A stretch of 64,000 nt of DNA from Apodemus sylvaticus (GCF_947179515.1 NC_067477.1:132048465-132112464); one strand, 5' to 3'. Shown: positions 42,001 to 53,219, counted from the first letter of the stretch. Translations and numbers: made by a program. Notes: generated by a model from the letters alone, not told the origin.

Positions 42001-43522
42001 AATGTGACTCTGTCGTAGCCATGGATTTTACAGATGATCGAGGTGGGGTACAAAGAGGTCTGGAGGAAGGAATGTCTCACACCGCCACTGACGCACGGGA
42101 GGCATCCAGCAAGTGTGTTGGGTGGGCTACAGGGTTGGCAGTATCTGGAAAGCACCAGGATACACAGCGCCCTCCCTGGTTACCTCTAACCTGTGAAGTT
42201 TGAGCAGCGGATGCTTCCAGCATACATAACGTCTACTTCCTTCCTGGACAGGAATGAATCAGTGTTTACACCCACCTGGGGCAACGCAGGGACACCAGAG
42301 TCAAGAGATGGGAGGTGAGAAACAGGAATGGTTTTCTTTACACCCCTACTATCAAAGTTCGATGTCTGCAGCCGTGGGAGACAGCCGGCCCAAAGCACGG
42401 ATGTAGGGGTCAGAAGAGGAAGAACACAGCCTCCCCCTCCTCCACCCCACGACACCAGATCTAGGGACACTGCAGGAAGCAGCAAAACTTGTGAATGTTT
42501 TGGATGCTGTCCTCTAGCTGGCCGTGAATCTCTCCTCACAGAAGATGGCGTCAGGCACGAGCACACACCTGCCCGTGGTGGCAGGGAGGTGATGGGTGTG
42601 GGTGTGGTAGGGATGGACAGGTGGATATGTGGTAGGCGATGTGACTCTGAAGGGTGCCACGGGTCAGAGTGGTCAGATTTGAGCTTTCTCAGAGAAAGAA
42701 GAAATCTGACTTTCTCAGGTGAGATGCCCTAGCAGGAAGGATGGTGTGGGGGACACATGAGCATAGGCGAAGTTGAATGTGCCTCCTTCTGTATTCTGAG
42801 ACCGTCCAGGGCGCTCCCCCTAAATGTCTCTCGCCCTTGTCGGTGAGTGAGAGAAGGGTGTTGAACTGTATGATGCTGGATGTCAAGTCCTGGCCAGGAT
42901 TCCTGCGCCCTGCTCTAGGCTGTCCCCGTGCAGAGGACACTGTAAGGGTTTACATGGTGGAAGGGCTTTGATGGGTCTGGGTCAAGGTGTACAATACATT
43001 ATCGTACCATGCAACAGACCTCATGCAAGAGATTTACTGAGGGGTGGGGAGCAAAAGGCCACCTCAGAGTGGGGAACAAGACAGACAGACAGACTGAGAG
43101 ACAGGCAGAGAGACAGAGAAAGAGACAGAGAGAACTGGCTGTGATGGTGGAGGCCTTTTAAAGGTACACAGGCGGGCCACATGTGGCGCGGCTCTGAGGA
43201 GCTGAAGTCAAGCTAAGGCTAACACAGTACCTGCTCCGGGATCTACAGGCCAGACAGTGTCAGACAGAAGGTATCTAGGTCAAGAGGATCTAGATAACTA
43301 GGCTCGTAGCCAGGGGACAGAGATTCTGACACCCAGCTCAGCTGAGGAAGCTCAGTGAACCATGGAGTGAGGTCTGTCTCCTGGGAGAGCATCTCAGGCC
43401 TCACAAGCTTATCCACTGCCCAGCCTTCCTCACACGCCAGCCTCGCCTCTCCTCATTTGGTCCCTCCATGCGATCTCCTTTTCAGACCTACACGTCTCCC
43501 CTGGCAGCTCTCTCCTCTACCT
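42001..43522. other. Unique DNA, no gene recognised
   Basis: It contains a degenerate GACAGA tract at about 43081-43135. No exon is supported. The 126- and 134-codon frames near 42186-42732 overlap antisense to each other. Confidence 0.42.
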
Positions 43523-43757
43523 CAGTGGTCCTCAACCTTCCTAATGCTTTGATCCTTTAATACAGTTCTTCATGCTGTGGTGACACACACACACACACAT
43601 ACACACACACACCAACCATAAAATTATTTTCGTTGCTACTTCATAAATGTGATTTTGCTACTGTTAAGAATTGTAATGTAAATGCCTGTGTGTTCTGATA
43701 TCTGTGGAAGGATCATTTGACCCTCAGAGGGTCCCAACCGACAGGGCTAAGAACCCT
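43523..43757 (+). mobile_element. Charlie-type non-autonomous hAT element
   Basis: The left end 'cagtggtcctcaaccttcct' and right end 'gggctaagaaccctc' are degraded versions of the hAT/Charlie terminal inverted repeat. The interior 'ccataaaattattttcgttg' and 'ttgctactgttaagaattgt' matches an abundant rodent element (URR1/RChARR1-like, name from memory). A (CA)n of about 30 bp has expanded at 43583-43612. It carries no transposase. Confidence 0.85.
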
Positions 43758-44860
43758 CCCTCTGTATCTGACTGGGTTGGCCTTGGGCTAGCAGTGGCTG
43801 AGAGGTGGTGGTGATCTAGCCCAGAGTCTTCTCTTCAAGGAGCCAGAGGCCAATGAGAGGACTTAACTCCAGCTCGCCTCCCCTCAGAAAGGAAGTTCCC
43901 TCCCACCCTCCCACCATTCTCGACCTTCTCACCCCACAGTGAGGAGGAAGATTGGAAAACTGAGCCTGAACTCTGTAAAGAAAACTAACAGAGAGGCAGA
44001 AGGGGCTGGACCACTGCACCCAGCAGCTGGTGTAGCCTCTGGGAAGGACTCCCCATCTCTTGTGAGGGCTCCTCAACTCTTCACTTCTCTGTAGCCCTTG
44101 ACACTTTCAAAGACAGCCAGATCTCTAGTCATGGTGAATGCTTGCTTCCTGTCCCAGGCCTAACCCACAAAGGTGGGTACAGGAGTTCTCCAGAGAATGT
44201 CTTCTGAGAATTGCCTCTGTCCCTGATTAAATTTCCGAACTCTGTTCCCAGCCAGGCCAGGAACAGGGACACAACAAAAGGAGTCATCCCTCCCACCCCC
44301 CACCCCAGACTTTATTTTGCAAACAACCAGCAGGTAGCTCAAGTTCCCACTCTAGAAGCCCCAGGCTGCAGCCCAGCCCTTTCCTCCCCTGGAAGGAAAA
44401 ATTGTTTTCCAAGACTCATGAACTGTGAGCACTTACCCAAACCGCTAGAATAATTCCCCTCCCCCTCCAACCTATCCTTCACCTTCTGGGTCACAGGTAT
44501 GTTCCCAAGTCCTGGCTTAGATACCCTAAGTGACGCTGTGGGTTCACCAGGACAGGCCTGAGTGTAAGGAGGGTGGGGGCAGAGAGATGCTGACTCATCT
44601 GTTACTGAGATGTTGCCCTTGGACCACCTGCTGGAAGTGTGCGTTCAAAGCACAGGAGGCAGCAAATTTAGGCGGATCCAAGTGACCAGAGTGTCCTGCT
44701 GACGGGACAAGGACACCAGGGTATGAGGCAGGTCTCCTAACTGAACTCAGCAAGCCCTTCAAATCTTCCTCCACAACCTGAAAAGTAGGAGCGGTCTCCA
44801 CCCAACGCCTCAAGGGACAGTGTTCCAGTCCCCTAGCAGGGCTGTGATTCTGTGCAGCTG
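43758..44860. other. Unique DNA, nothing recognised
   Basis: No exon or repeat is recognised. Confidence 0.4.
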
Positions 44861-44861
44861 G

Positions 44862-45032
44862 TGGAAGGCTTGCCTAGTAGGCACAAAGCCCTGCCTTTGC
44901 TTCCCGCTGTGGTTTAGACTTGATGGTAGTGGTCCATGCCTGCCATCTTCACACTCAAGGGCATCTTCAGCTACATAGCAAATTCGAGGCTAGATGAAAT
45001 TCATGGGCTACATGAAACCCTGCCTCAAAAAC
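44862..45032 (+). repeat. B4-type SINE
   Basis: An ID-like head ('ggcttgcctagtaggcacaa') is followed by a B1-like body ('tggtagtggtccatgcctgc', 'catgaaaccctgcctcaaaa'). Confidence 0.75.
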
Positions 45033-45039
45033 CTGGCAG

Positions 45040-45215
45040 TGGGTTAGAGAAACGGCTCGTGGGTTAGTGTGTGTACTCTGCTTTTGGAGAACCAGGGCAT
45101 AATTCCCAGCACCCATGTAGTGTGACTCACAACTGCCTATGACTATGACTCCAGAGGATCTGACTGACCACCTCATCTGTTCTCTGAGGACACTATATTC
45201 ACAGGTACGTACTGC
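45040..45215 (+). repeat. B2/B3-type SINE
   Basis: The head is 'gggttagagaaacggctcgt', followed by a 'gcataattcccagcacccat' B-box region and 'ctcatctgttctctgaggac'. It is diverged. Confidence 0.75.
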
Positions 45216-45405
45216 CTCCAACACACACACACACACAGAGTCACACACATACACATACATAGTCATATACACACACTCACATATACACTCATACACATAA
45301 ACTCACACACACATACACTCACACATGCATACACACATAGTAATATACACACACACATACACTCACACATGCACATACATATATACACATATACATAGAG
45401 AAACA
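45216..45405 (+). repeat. Compound (CA)n/(CATA)n array
   Basis: CA, CATA and ACTC units extend for 190 bp from the 3' side of the preceding SINE. Confidence 0.93.
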
Positions 45406-45499
45406 GAGAGAGAACAAAACAGATGGGTTTAGGGATTTAGCCCAGGCTGGCTACGCCCATGCTGACTCTGCTATTAAAGGTTCCTGTTGTTTTAAAATA

Positions 45500-45735
45500 T
45501 CAGGAATTGAAACCAAGCTCATTGAGGCAAGTTCTCTATCACCAATTTATATCCCCACAACCCCCACTTTTTAATATACATACATTTTTATTTTGCAACA
45601 TGGTCTCACTTAAGTTACCCAGGCTGGTTTTAAACTCATTCTATAATCTAGACAGGCCTTGAATTTGCAGTCTTCCTGCCTCAGTTTTGTGAGTAGCTAG
45701 GATTACAGGTGCCTGCAACCATGCCTATCTTGTGT
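45500..45735 (-). repeat. ID-like plus B1-like SINE pair, antisense
   Basis: An antisense ID-like head ('attgaaaccaagctcattga' ... 'tatatccccacaaccccc') and an antisense B1-like unit ('acccaggctggttttaaact', 'gtagctaggattacaggtgc') are joined by a T/A-rich linker. It has the same composition as the pair at 3963-4170. Confidence 0.75.
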
Positions 45736-45955
45736 TCATTTTTTAACACATCTTCTGACCACCTACATTCCATGCCTGTGGGACTTGCAGTAAATTCAGA
45801 GTTCTGAGCCCCTCCATCCTACTCAGTGAAACCCAGTATATGCATTTTTAGTACAGTCTAACACGACTGTAGAAACACGCTCAGATCTCCTTCCATGCTA
45901 AGCCCTCTTGCTAGGGCCTGCCCCTCTCGCAGCAAAATAAGCCTGACAAAAAAAA

Positions 45956-45995
45956 GAAAGAAATGAAGAAATGAAGAAATGAAGAAAGGAAGAAA

Positions 45996-46069
<74 letters not shown>

Positions 46070-46070
46070 A
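45956..46070 (+). repeat. (GAAA)n compound microsatellite
   Basis: AAATGAAG units give way to GAAAGGAA and then about 17 pure GAAA units. It is entirely purine apart from three T residues, so all long frames through it are artefacts. Confidence 0.96.
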
Positions 46071-46337
46071 AACCAACATCCCCCACTGTCCCAGCTCTCC
46101 TCCCATGGGCGAGGATCCTGCCCCTATAAATGGCCTTGTCAGAGAAGATTTTAGAAGATAAAGACAAGCTAGCTTATAGCAGAGCTGTGATGGGGGCACT
46201 GGGTGAGGACATAGCTGAACTTCCCAGACAAAGAACAAGGCTTAATCATATTGCCCAAGGGCTATGATCCAGCTCTGCCCAAAGCCTTGAAGAGACTGAG
46301 AAATAAGCCATTTGTTCCTCTGTGGCGTGGGAAGAGC

Positions 46338-46525
46338 TCTGGTTAGAGAGGCAGCCTGGTCTGAGCGTAAGGCTCAGTGCAGGCCTCCCAGCTGTATGAC
46401 CCTGAACGCTGACTTCATCCTCTCTGGTGCTCAGCTCCCCCTCCCTCCCCACCCCTAGACAGAAAGCATTCCTCACACAGCCATTATGGAGAATAGACAC
46501 AATAACATAAGGACCGCTCTGGGTT
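46338..46525 (+). repeat. MIR SINE
   Basis: 'ggttagagaggcagcctggt', 'cagctgtatgaccctgaacg' and 'gctgacttcatcctctctgg' follow the MIR core order, and 'cacacagccattatggagaa' the 3' part. Confidence 0.6.
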
Positions 46526-46567
46526 GTTGCTTGTTGAATCTGTGAATGGATAAATAAAAGAGAATAG

Positions 46568-46768
46568 TGGGGGCTGGGGAGATAGCTCACCAGTTAAGAG
46601 TACTTGCTAGTCTTGCAGAGGACCCCAGTTTGGTTCCCAGCACCTACATAACATAGTTCACTATAGTTCCAGGAGAGATCCAATGTCTTCTTCTGGCCTC
46701 CAAGGGCGCCAGGCATACATGTGGTACACATACATCCAGGCACTCACACACATAAAACAAAATTTGAA
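46568..46768 (+). repeat. B3-type SINE
   Basis: The head 'gctggggagatagctcacca', 'cagtttggttcccagcacct', 'cttcttctggcctccaaggg' and 'cataaaacaaaatttgaaaa' tail are in order. Confidence 0.9.
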
Positions 46769-46770
46769 AA

Positions 46771-47022
46771 AGTAGATGGATGGATGGATGGATGAATGGA
46801 TGGACAGATGGATGGACATATGGCTAGATAGATGGAATGATGGGTAAATGGATGGATAGATGGACAAATTGATGAATGGAGGGATGAATGGAGGGATGGA
46901 CAGATGGACAGATGGACAGATGCATGGATAAATGGGTGGATAAATAGATGGATGAATGGATGGATAAATGGATGGATAAATGGATGGATGGATGGATGGA
47001 TGGATGGATGGATGGATGGATG
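46771..47022 (+). repeat. (TGGA)n tetranucleotide array
   Basis: About 250 bp of TGGA/TGAA/TAGA/CAGA units starts at the A-tail of the preceding B3 and ends with about eleven pure GGAT units. The Ile-His-Pro-Ser-type repeat frames on the minus strand come from this array. Confidence 0.96.
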
Positions 47023-48300
47023 GACCATTCCTTCTTTCTTGCAGACCATCATCCTCTACCTCTGAATTGATTATTCCCACCTCAGCACAGTTCTCTGACA
47101 TCTAGCAGATGTCAGATGTTCTAATTTGGGGTTCACAGCATACCCTTGGGAAAACTTTACCTCTTTCTCTGTTCCAGTTCCCCCAATGTCCCTCTCTAAG
47201 CCACCATGCTGATGCCAAGGCATTCTCCTATGGCACCAGGACTCCTCCATGCAGGGTACCCATATATCAGGACACAGCAACAAGCTACTGGCTCAATGTC
47301 TGTCCACAGGCCTGTGTGGGAAATCAGCTGTGTGGGTGGGGTCCAGATTTAGGTCTTGAGATTTGGAGTCTAGGAAGAAAAGGAGGAAAGAGTTAGCAGG
47401 TGGTCACTGTTAGCCAAGAGAAAGCAGTCCTATGTGGGGTATCTGGAGAAGATTCGTGAAGAGGTGACAGCTCAGTCTTCAAGAGCGGGTGGGTTTGGAC
47501 ACTTGAGTTGGAGCAAGACTGCTCCAAGGAGAGAGAACCATCTAAGGCAAAGGCAGGGAAGGGGAGGTGGGGGAGGTAGGAGCACAGGTAGGGACAGGAG
47601 TGCAAAGTGCTGTGACTTGGGGAGGCCACGGTGCACATGGAATCGTGAAAGCAAGAACTTCTGGATGAGGATTCAAGCAGAGCTCTGAGCCTCTCCCACT
47701 CCCTTCACATCTCAGACCACAGCCACTTTCAGATCCCTTTTCTCCCTTCCCAGCAGGCATCGGTGAGCCCTTGACTAAGTGGAAGGAGTTATTTGCTGGC
47801 TCTTCAGAAATTCAGAGCATTGGGTGGTCAGTGCTTTTGGTAGCCATTAGTGTTTATAAAGCTACATGGACGTCAGTGACTAGAAAGGAAGAGTTGGGAA
47901 GTCCAGGCCTGTGCACCACACCCCAGCGAGGGCCCTGCTGGTGTCCACGTAAGGGCAAGATTCTCTCAGGCATATGCAGTTTCTTCTCTGGCCACAGATT
48001 CCCTTACTTCCTGCAGCCTGCAAGTGGCAGGTCTCACCCGTCTGCACTTTGCCCGGCTAATCCAAGCCACACAGGTCACCACCAGCCGCCAGCCGCCAGC
48101 GGGTCTTATTTCCCCGGAATGTTGGCACCGAATGCAAGATCGGAAATGAACTCATTATCTGATTATTTTTATTTATGAAAATATAACTGCTCTGGGAGAG
48201 GCCTTTCTTGAATAGTTCTCTGAGTGGATGAGTAATCCCTTCCCTTCACAGACACACATTAAAAACTTCAACTATTCAGAGCCCTTTTCATACACACACA
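47023..48300. other. Unique DNA, no gene recognised
   Basis: No exon is recognised. Bases 48060-48200 combine two 'agccgcca' strings with 'atctgattatttttatttat' and have the texture of a conserved non-coding segment, but this cannot be shown from one sequence. Confidence 0.4.
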
Positions 48301-48317
48301 TCTATACTCTTACACAC

Positions 48318-48356
48318 ATGAACAAGCACACACACACACACACACAGAGAGAGAGA
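48318..48356 (+). repeat. (AC)n plus (GA)n
   Basis: About 14 AC units are followed by five GA units. Confidence 0.92.
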
Positions 48357-48434
48357 GCAGCTTCATGTTGCAGCAAGAAGCTGTCTTCAGGTGTATAGGC
48401 ATCACATGGAGATGTGTTCTGACATAAGATAATC

Positions 48435-48535
48435 TCCTTTGAGGTCTAGGACTTTGTCTCATTTATCCACTGTGGAAACCCCAGGGGTACATAATAGGCA
48501 ATTAGTAAATACTTGCAGAATGAATGAACAAATAG
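48435..48535 (+). repeat. L2 LINE 3' end
   Basis: The sense-order L2 3'-terminal phrases are 'ggtctaggactttgtctcat', 'ccaggggtacataataggca' and 'aatacttgcagaatgaatga'. Confidence 0.8.
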
Positions 48536-49323
48536 CTAAGTAATAGATGTTTGTATACACAGAGACATTACTCAGACACACGCTTACAAGCACACCCAGC
48601 CTCTCTCCCTTCCAGGAACAAAGGCAGAGAACCCCTAATTCCACAGCCTGAAGTCTTCATACCATGAACACAGTTAAGAGCGAGCCATCCAAAATCTTCT
48701 AGTAAAGGCGTCCACTCTCAGTTGCTAGGAGGTCAGGATAGTGCTTCTCCTGAGTCAATAAGGTCTCTCTTCAAGCTCAGAGTCGTCCGTGAGCACCCCG
48801 GCCGAAGACCAAATGAGCCAGTCTTGCCAAAGAAAGCCTAAGGGGGTTGTAAGGGAAATGATTTTCCAGGAACGTACTGTGAGAACAGCCCGCTCTCGCC
48901 TGTGCATGGCCGGCTCACAGGCAAGTCTTGGCATGGGTCTCATGCAATGCCAGCCCCTGAGGCTCACGCTTACTCCCCCACCCCTGGACAGGGCCAGAGG
49001 AAGGGCTGGAGGCGAGGGAGGCATGGGAGACAAGCCTATAGAGGAGTTATCTGAAGGCTGATCTCAGAGAACAGCCATCTAGCTATCCCCAGATGCCTGC
49101 CCCATAAAGCCAGCTGAAAGATCTCTGGATGAGAAGGCTGACTTGAGGTGACATTCCTGTTGCTCACATGACTTCAGACATGTCAATGGCTCTGGAGCTC
49201 CAGCAGCCTTCAGTATCTGGGACAGTTCCGTCTTCCTGTCTAGGGTTCTTCCCCTTCCTAGACCCCACTGCTTTCTGACTTCCTTTTCATCCTAAAATTG
49301 AGGAAAAGAATGCACAACTCAGC
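48536..49323. other. Unique DNA, nothing firmly recognised
   Basis: Overlapping 90-codon frames at 48755-49061 on both strands have no domain. Bases 48780-48960 are repeat-free and may be conserved non-coding DNA. Confidence 0.38.
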
Positions 49324-49480
49324 AGGGCCCAGTGGCTTTAACCCAGCGCTAGGGAGACAGAAGCAGGCAGATCTCTGAGTTCAAGGCCAGACTGGTCTAC
49401 AAAGCAAGTTCCTGGACAGCCAGCGCTAAACAGAGACAGAGAAACCCTGTCTTGAAAAAAGTAATAATAAAAATAAAATG
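49324..49480 (+). repeat. B1 SINE
   Basis: 'gcaggcagatctctgagttc', 'aaggccagactggtctacaa', 'agttcctggacagccagcgc' and 'gaaaccctgtcttgaaaaaa' are present. The 5' end is shortened ('gggcccagtggctttaaccc'). Confidence 0.92.
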
Positions 49481-49729
49481 AAATCCACAACTCCTCCTAG
49501 CATATTTCAACCCTTGTCTCATGGCCTGTTAAAAAGATGAGAGCACTCGGTCTTGTCATCCAGTTCTTCACATCTGTCAGTGAGAGACTGCTACTTGACT
49601 GACCAAGAAGCTACACCTAGTGGACACTGAGGACAGTGCCAACTTGTTTTTCTAACACCACTCTGTCCCTAAGTTGAGCTAGCAAGAAGAATTCTGCTCT
49701 ACATGTCCTGTACCCACAAGAAACACATG
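49481..49729. other. Short unique stretch
   Basis: Nothing is recognised. Confidence 0.35.
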
Positions 49730-50145
49730 CATCCCCAAGTAGGTGTGGACACAAATGTTTTAATCATGGAGGTTCAAACTGGAACATCCCAAATACCTGT
49801 GCGCAGTGGGTGGTTGAACCAACTTCAATGCACCCATACACTGGAACACTCAACAGTGATTACAACAACAGAAAGCATCAGCCAGGGAGACTCTCAAAGG
49901 CACTGTGTTGAATAAAATAAACCAGACACCAAGCCACCCTGTGATACCATCTGTAGGAAGGTCAACAGCCTATGATGATAAAAGTCAGACACCGGGGTGG
50001 TCTTCTCTGGAGAAGAGCATGAGGTGGTCTTGAAATATTTAATACCTTTGTCTGTGCTTATACTGGCACAGACACATGAATGACAACCTAGCAGATGTGC
50101 AGCTAAGTTCAATAAACTCAATTGCATATAACTTACCATGAGGAA
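49730..50145 (+). repeat. Ancient L1M 3' end
   Basis: The sense-order L1M 3'-UTR landmarks are 'aaactggaacatcccaaata', 'catacactggaacactcaac', 'gactctcaaaggcactgtgt', 'gtgataccatctgtaggaag' and 'aagttcaataaactcaattg'. It is non-coding. Confidence 0.72.
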
Positions 50146-50539
50146 TGGACCCGGTCACAACGGCTCTAACTCAAGCAGAACAGAGTTCTGGATTAAGGAG
50201 AAGAAGAGACAAGAGAAGCAGACAGTGGGAGAGCTAAGGCCCAGAACTGGTGGGCAGCACAGCACGGGGCTGGCCGTGCAGCTTACAGCCTAGAAGGCAA
50301 GGAGCTGCCAGAAGGACCTGGTTAAGTACCGTCAGTGGGTCTCCTACACAGGGCTGGCATCTTGGGAGCCAAGGTAGTACCTAGCTTCCAAGCACACTGT
50401 CTGCCCAGCTCCTTTTTTTCCTTCTTACAGCCGTGGAACAAAGAAGAGACTGTGTCCCGTGTCTGTCTTTTGTTCCAAGTAACAGCCAAGCTCAATTTGT
50501 CCAAATGTGCTTGAATAAAAAGATGTGGAGGAAGGAGGG
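50146..50539. other. Unique DNA, nothing recognised
   Basis: No repeat or exon is recognised. Confidence 0.4.
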
Positions 50540-50684
50540 AAGACATGGCTCAGTCGGTAGAGTACGTGCCTCGGATGTACGAAGACATGGGTTTAGTCCC
50601 CAGCACCACATAAACCAAGCACGCGGGGCACACGCTGTAATTCGAACACTCACGACATAGAGATGGCAAAACAAGAATGTTCAG

Positions 50685-50880
50685 GATTGGGGCTGCAAAG
50701 GTGGCACAGCAGTTAAGAGCATCCGCTGCTTTTGCAGAGGACCTGAGTTCAATTCCCCACACCCACAGAGTGGTTAACAAACTTGAGGCACTCAGAGTGC
50801 CTCAAGTGTTGCACATACATGGAACATGGATATGCATGCAGATAAAATAGTGGTACACATACAATTAAAATTGTTTAGAA
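50685..50880 (+). repeat. B2/B3-type SINE inside a B4
   Basis: 'gggctgcaaaggtggcacag', 'gcagaggacctgagttcaat' and an 'aaaatagtggtacacataca' tail. Its 3' half contains an unusual palindrome (50781-50807). 'agaatgtt' and 'agaatctt' at its borders may be the remains of a target-site duplication. Confidence 0.78.
50781..50807. repeat. 27-bp near-perfect palindrome
   Basis: Arms 'acttgaggcactc' and 'gagtgcctcaagt' are exact reverse complements around a single A. The sequence lies inside a SINE and replaces ordinary SINE body sequence. Confidence 0.95.
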
Positions 50881-50955
50881 TCTTAAAAGTTCAAGATCAT
50901 TCTCAGCTGAAGTGAGTTTGAAGCCAGCCTGAGCTATACAAGAGGCTGCCAACTA

Positions 50956-51699
50956 CGAATAAGCAAACAGCATGTGTAAGGACTGAGTGTTGTTGGCTTT
51001 CTCTCAAACTGGACCTCTGGACAATCTGTTGTTTGAGAATATTCTAGAAAACTGCAGGGAGCCTGCCATTGTCTGGGCTCTGTTGAAGATGGTAGGTGAG
51101 CCTATAAACAGAAGAATGCATGTCTAGGTGTGTCTCCTGTGTGTTCTGTTCTTTACTTTGTGGGTCTTTGACCATCTCCACATCCCTCAGTGACTCCTCA
51201 TCCTGGCCTGCTCCTGTGTGGCCTCACTCCTGACCTGTTCTGTTGTAACCTAGTCTTCCTGCTGTCCCTTGACCTCAGATCTGTGCCTTGGTCCTCAGAT
51301 CTAAGTAAGCTTTCTACAACAATTCAGAGAGACAAAATGCTGATTTTTTTTCTTCTTAAGAACCCAGAGAAAGTGAAAATCAAACTTGAGGCACTGCTTT
51401 CAAGTGTCGAGGCAGGCAACTCCAGATCCAATTGTACTATTCATCCTAGAGTGTGGCTGGGGCTAATGGTGACCCTGGGGCTCATAATCAGAAAGCTGGG
51501 GGTCCCGTAGAGGGCAGAATTGCCATGCTGCCTGGGCCTGTATGAGCTGGCCAAGCTATGGGAGACTGTGAACCCATCTTCCGTACCATCATCCCTGGAA
51601 TGACAGAGGACACTAAACGGCAGGGCGCTGGGACTCTCCAGCCAGCACAGAACCATGGTGACAGGCGAGCCAGTCACCCCCCAGGAGTTTCCCATCTTT
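50956..51699. other. Unique DNA, no gene recognised
   Basis: A 106-codon frame at 51190-51510 has no recognisable domain. Nothing else is recognised. Confidence 0.4.
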
Positions 51700-51800
51700 G
51701 CTCAATCCCCAGGTGAGCAATCACTGACATCTCGGGAAGCACATGGCTGATAATCCAGTGGAGTCAGGATTTGAACCCAGCAGTCAGCCACTCCCCCAAG
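51700..51800 (+). repeat. MIR SINE fragment
   Basis: 'ggtgagcaatcactgacatc', 'agtcaggatttgaacccagc' and 'agtcagccactcc' match the MIR 3' half. Confidence 0.6.
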
Positions 51801-52183
51801 TCCTGACCAGCCCTGCTCTACAGCCTGACAAAGCAGCTCCCACAGCCTGCTATAGAGTGTGCTGACCAAGATACAAGCTGAGATCCAGACACCGGGGCTC
51901 ATGATGCAGCCCCTTCCCTTCCTGAGGAGACTGCTAAGCCCATCAACAGTCTCTCAGTCCCCTCATCTACACCATCCAAATGGGCTGGCATTAGATGAGG
52001 CCCTCATTATTGCTTACACAAGTTCTTAGGAGCAGTCAGACCACCACAGACCCCACACTTGGCCCAATCAGAACATGCAGAGCTGGCTAAGTGTATGAGG
52101 GAAGGTGATCATTCACAGAGCCTGCTCCAAAGAGGGCCAGAACCAAGAGAACTAGGGTCACACCTCTACCTCTACACAACAAC
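51801..52183. other. Unique DNA with a MIR-like scrap
   Basis: 'cagtcccctcatctacacca' near 51955 resembles the MIR core. No gene is visible. Confidence 0.35.
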
Positions 52184-52267
52184 AACACACATGCACACAT
52201 ACATACATACACGCACACACACACACATATACATACACACACGCGCACACACACACACACACATATA

Positions 52268-52309
<42 letters not shown>
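52184..52309 (+). repeat. (CA)n then (TC)n compound array
   Basis: CA/CATA units with two CGCGCACA-type blocks run to about 52269, then 20 pure TC units. Confidence 0.96.
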
Positions 52310-52313
<4 letters not shown>

Positions 52314-52655
52314 ACACTGAAGGCCACAGTTCCTGCTTCTCTGGCCCACTCTTAACTCCCAGCCTAACCCCTGCCATTCCACCATAGTCTTTCTTGAGTG
52401 AACACTCTCAGAGTCTCTTTCCTGGACCTCAGATATGAATTCCCGTTCAGAATGCGAGGACCCCAGGAACGGGGGCAGGGGTCTATTGTCCACATCCATC
52501 TTTCTGGAAGCCCCTGACACAGGCTGCTCCCCATAGCAGGCCTTTAAACCACCCTGAAACGAATGGGGTTAGATTTAGGGGCTTTAACAGTACAACTTCA
52601 ATATTTGGTTTTTATAGAGGAAGAAAGGAGCTGGTGGTACGAGGCGTGGCTGCGG
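52310..52655. other. Unique DNA, nothing recognised
   Basis: No repeat or exon is recognised. Confidence 0.38.
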
Positions 52656-52659
52656 ATTT

Positions 52660-52745
52660 GGAGACAAATGTATGCAAACCACTATGCAATGATATGCAGA
52701 TGTGCATGCTGGATTTGTGCAAAGGGGTCCTGTGACGTCACAGTT
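52660..52745. promoter_or_regulatory. Candidate CRE/octamer regulatory cluster
   Basis: An octamer-like 'atgcaaa' (52672-52678), repeated 'atgca' cores, and a full palindromic CRE TGACGTCA (52733-52740) lie within 75 bp of repeat-free DNA. CREB/ATF binding to TGACGTCA is well established. Function here is inferred from the motifs alone. Confidence 0.45.
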
Positions 52746-53219
52746 CTGGTTCTGGCGGGCTTTGCCTTCTGAAGGGCTCTGTGCCTGCTGGAGACTTAAT
52801 AATCTACGTGGCAATGGCAGAGATGACTGCCACACAGCATCTTGGTGCCAGTAGAATCCATGCCTCCGTGAAGCCGCTCCCACCCTACTTCCCCCAGGGC
52901 TGATGAGCTGGGGACCGAGGCCTGCCTTGATTGAGGGCTTGGGCCTAGTCCGAGCTGGGGACTTCTGGGTTCTGGAGACAGCTCTTGGGCAAAACAAAGA
53001 CCTAGGCTGTTTTTAGGTTTTTAGAGTACCCAGTAACTTTCTGCTGAAATTCTATCAGCCCCACCATGCTGCCCACCAGTCCTGTGCCCCAAGCAGGCAG
53101 TGCACCACGGTACCCAGAAGACATAGGGACTTCCCAACATCGGTCACTGCCATGTGTGGGGCACGCTCTCTGGCCAGGTACTTCAACAGGTCCCTCAGCA
53201 GATCTAGGCAGCACTGATA
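52746..53219. other. Unique DNA, nothing recognised
   Basis: No exon or interspersed repeat is seen. AT-rich 'taattaattaatttaattag' follows at 53238. Confidence 0.38.

Larger units (their letters stand above)
50540..50955 (+). repeat. B4-type SINE, split by a B3
   Basis: The ID-like head ('ggctcagtcggtagagtacg') and the start of the body lie at 50540-50681. The rest of the body ('aaaagttcaagatcattctc', 'gaagccagcctgagctatac') resumes at about 50883. The gap is the SINE at 50685-50880. Confidence 0.78.

Noticed and set aside
46661..47101. 146-codon frame rich in Ile-His-Pro-Ser repeats
   Set aside because: It is a translation of the (TGGA)n array and the preceding SINE.
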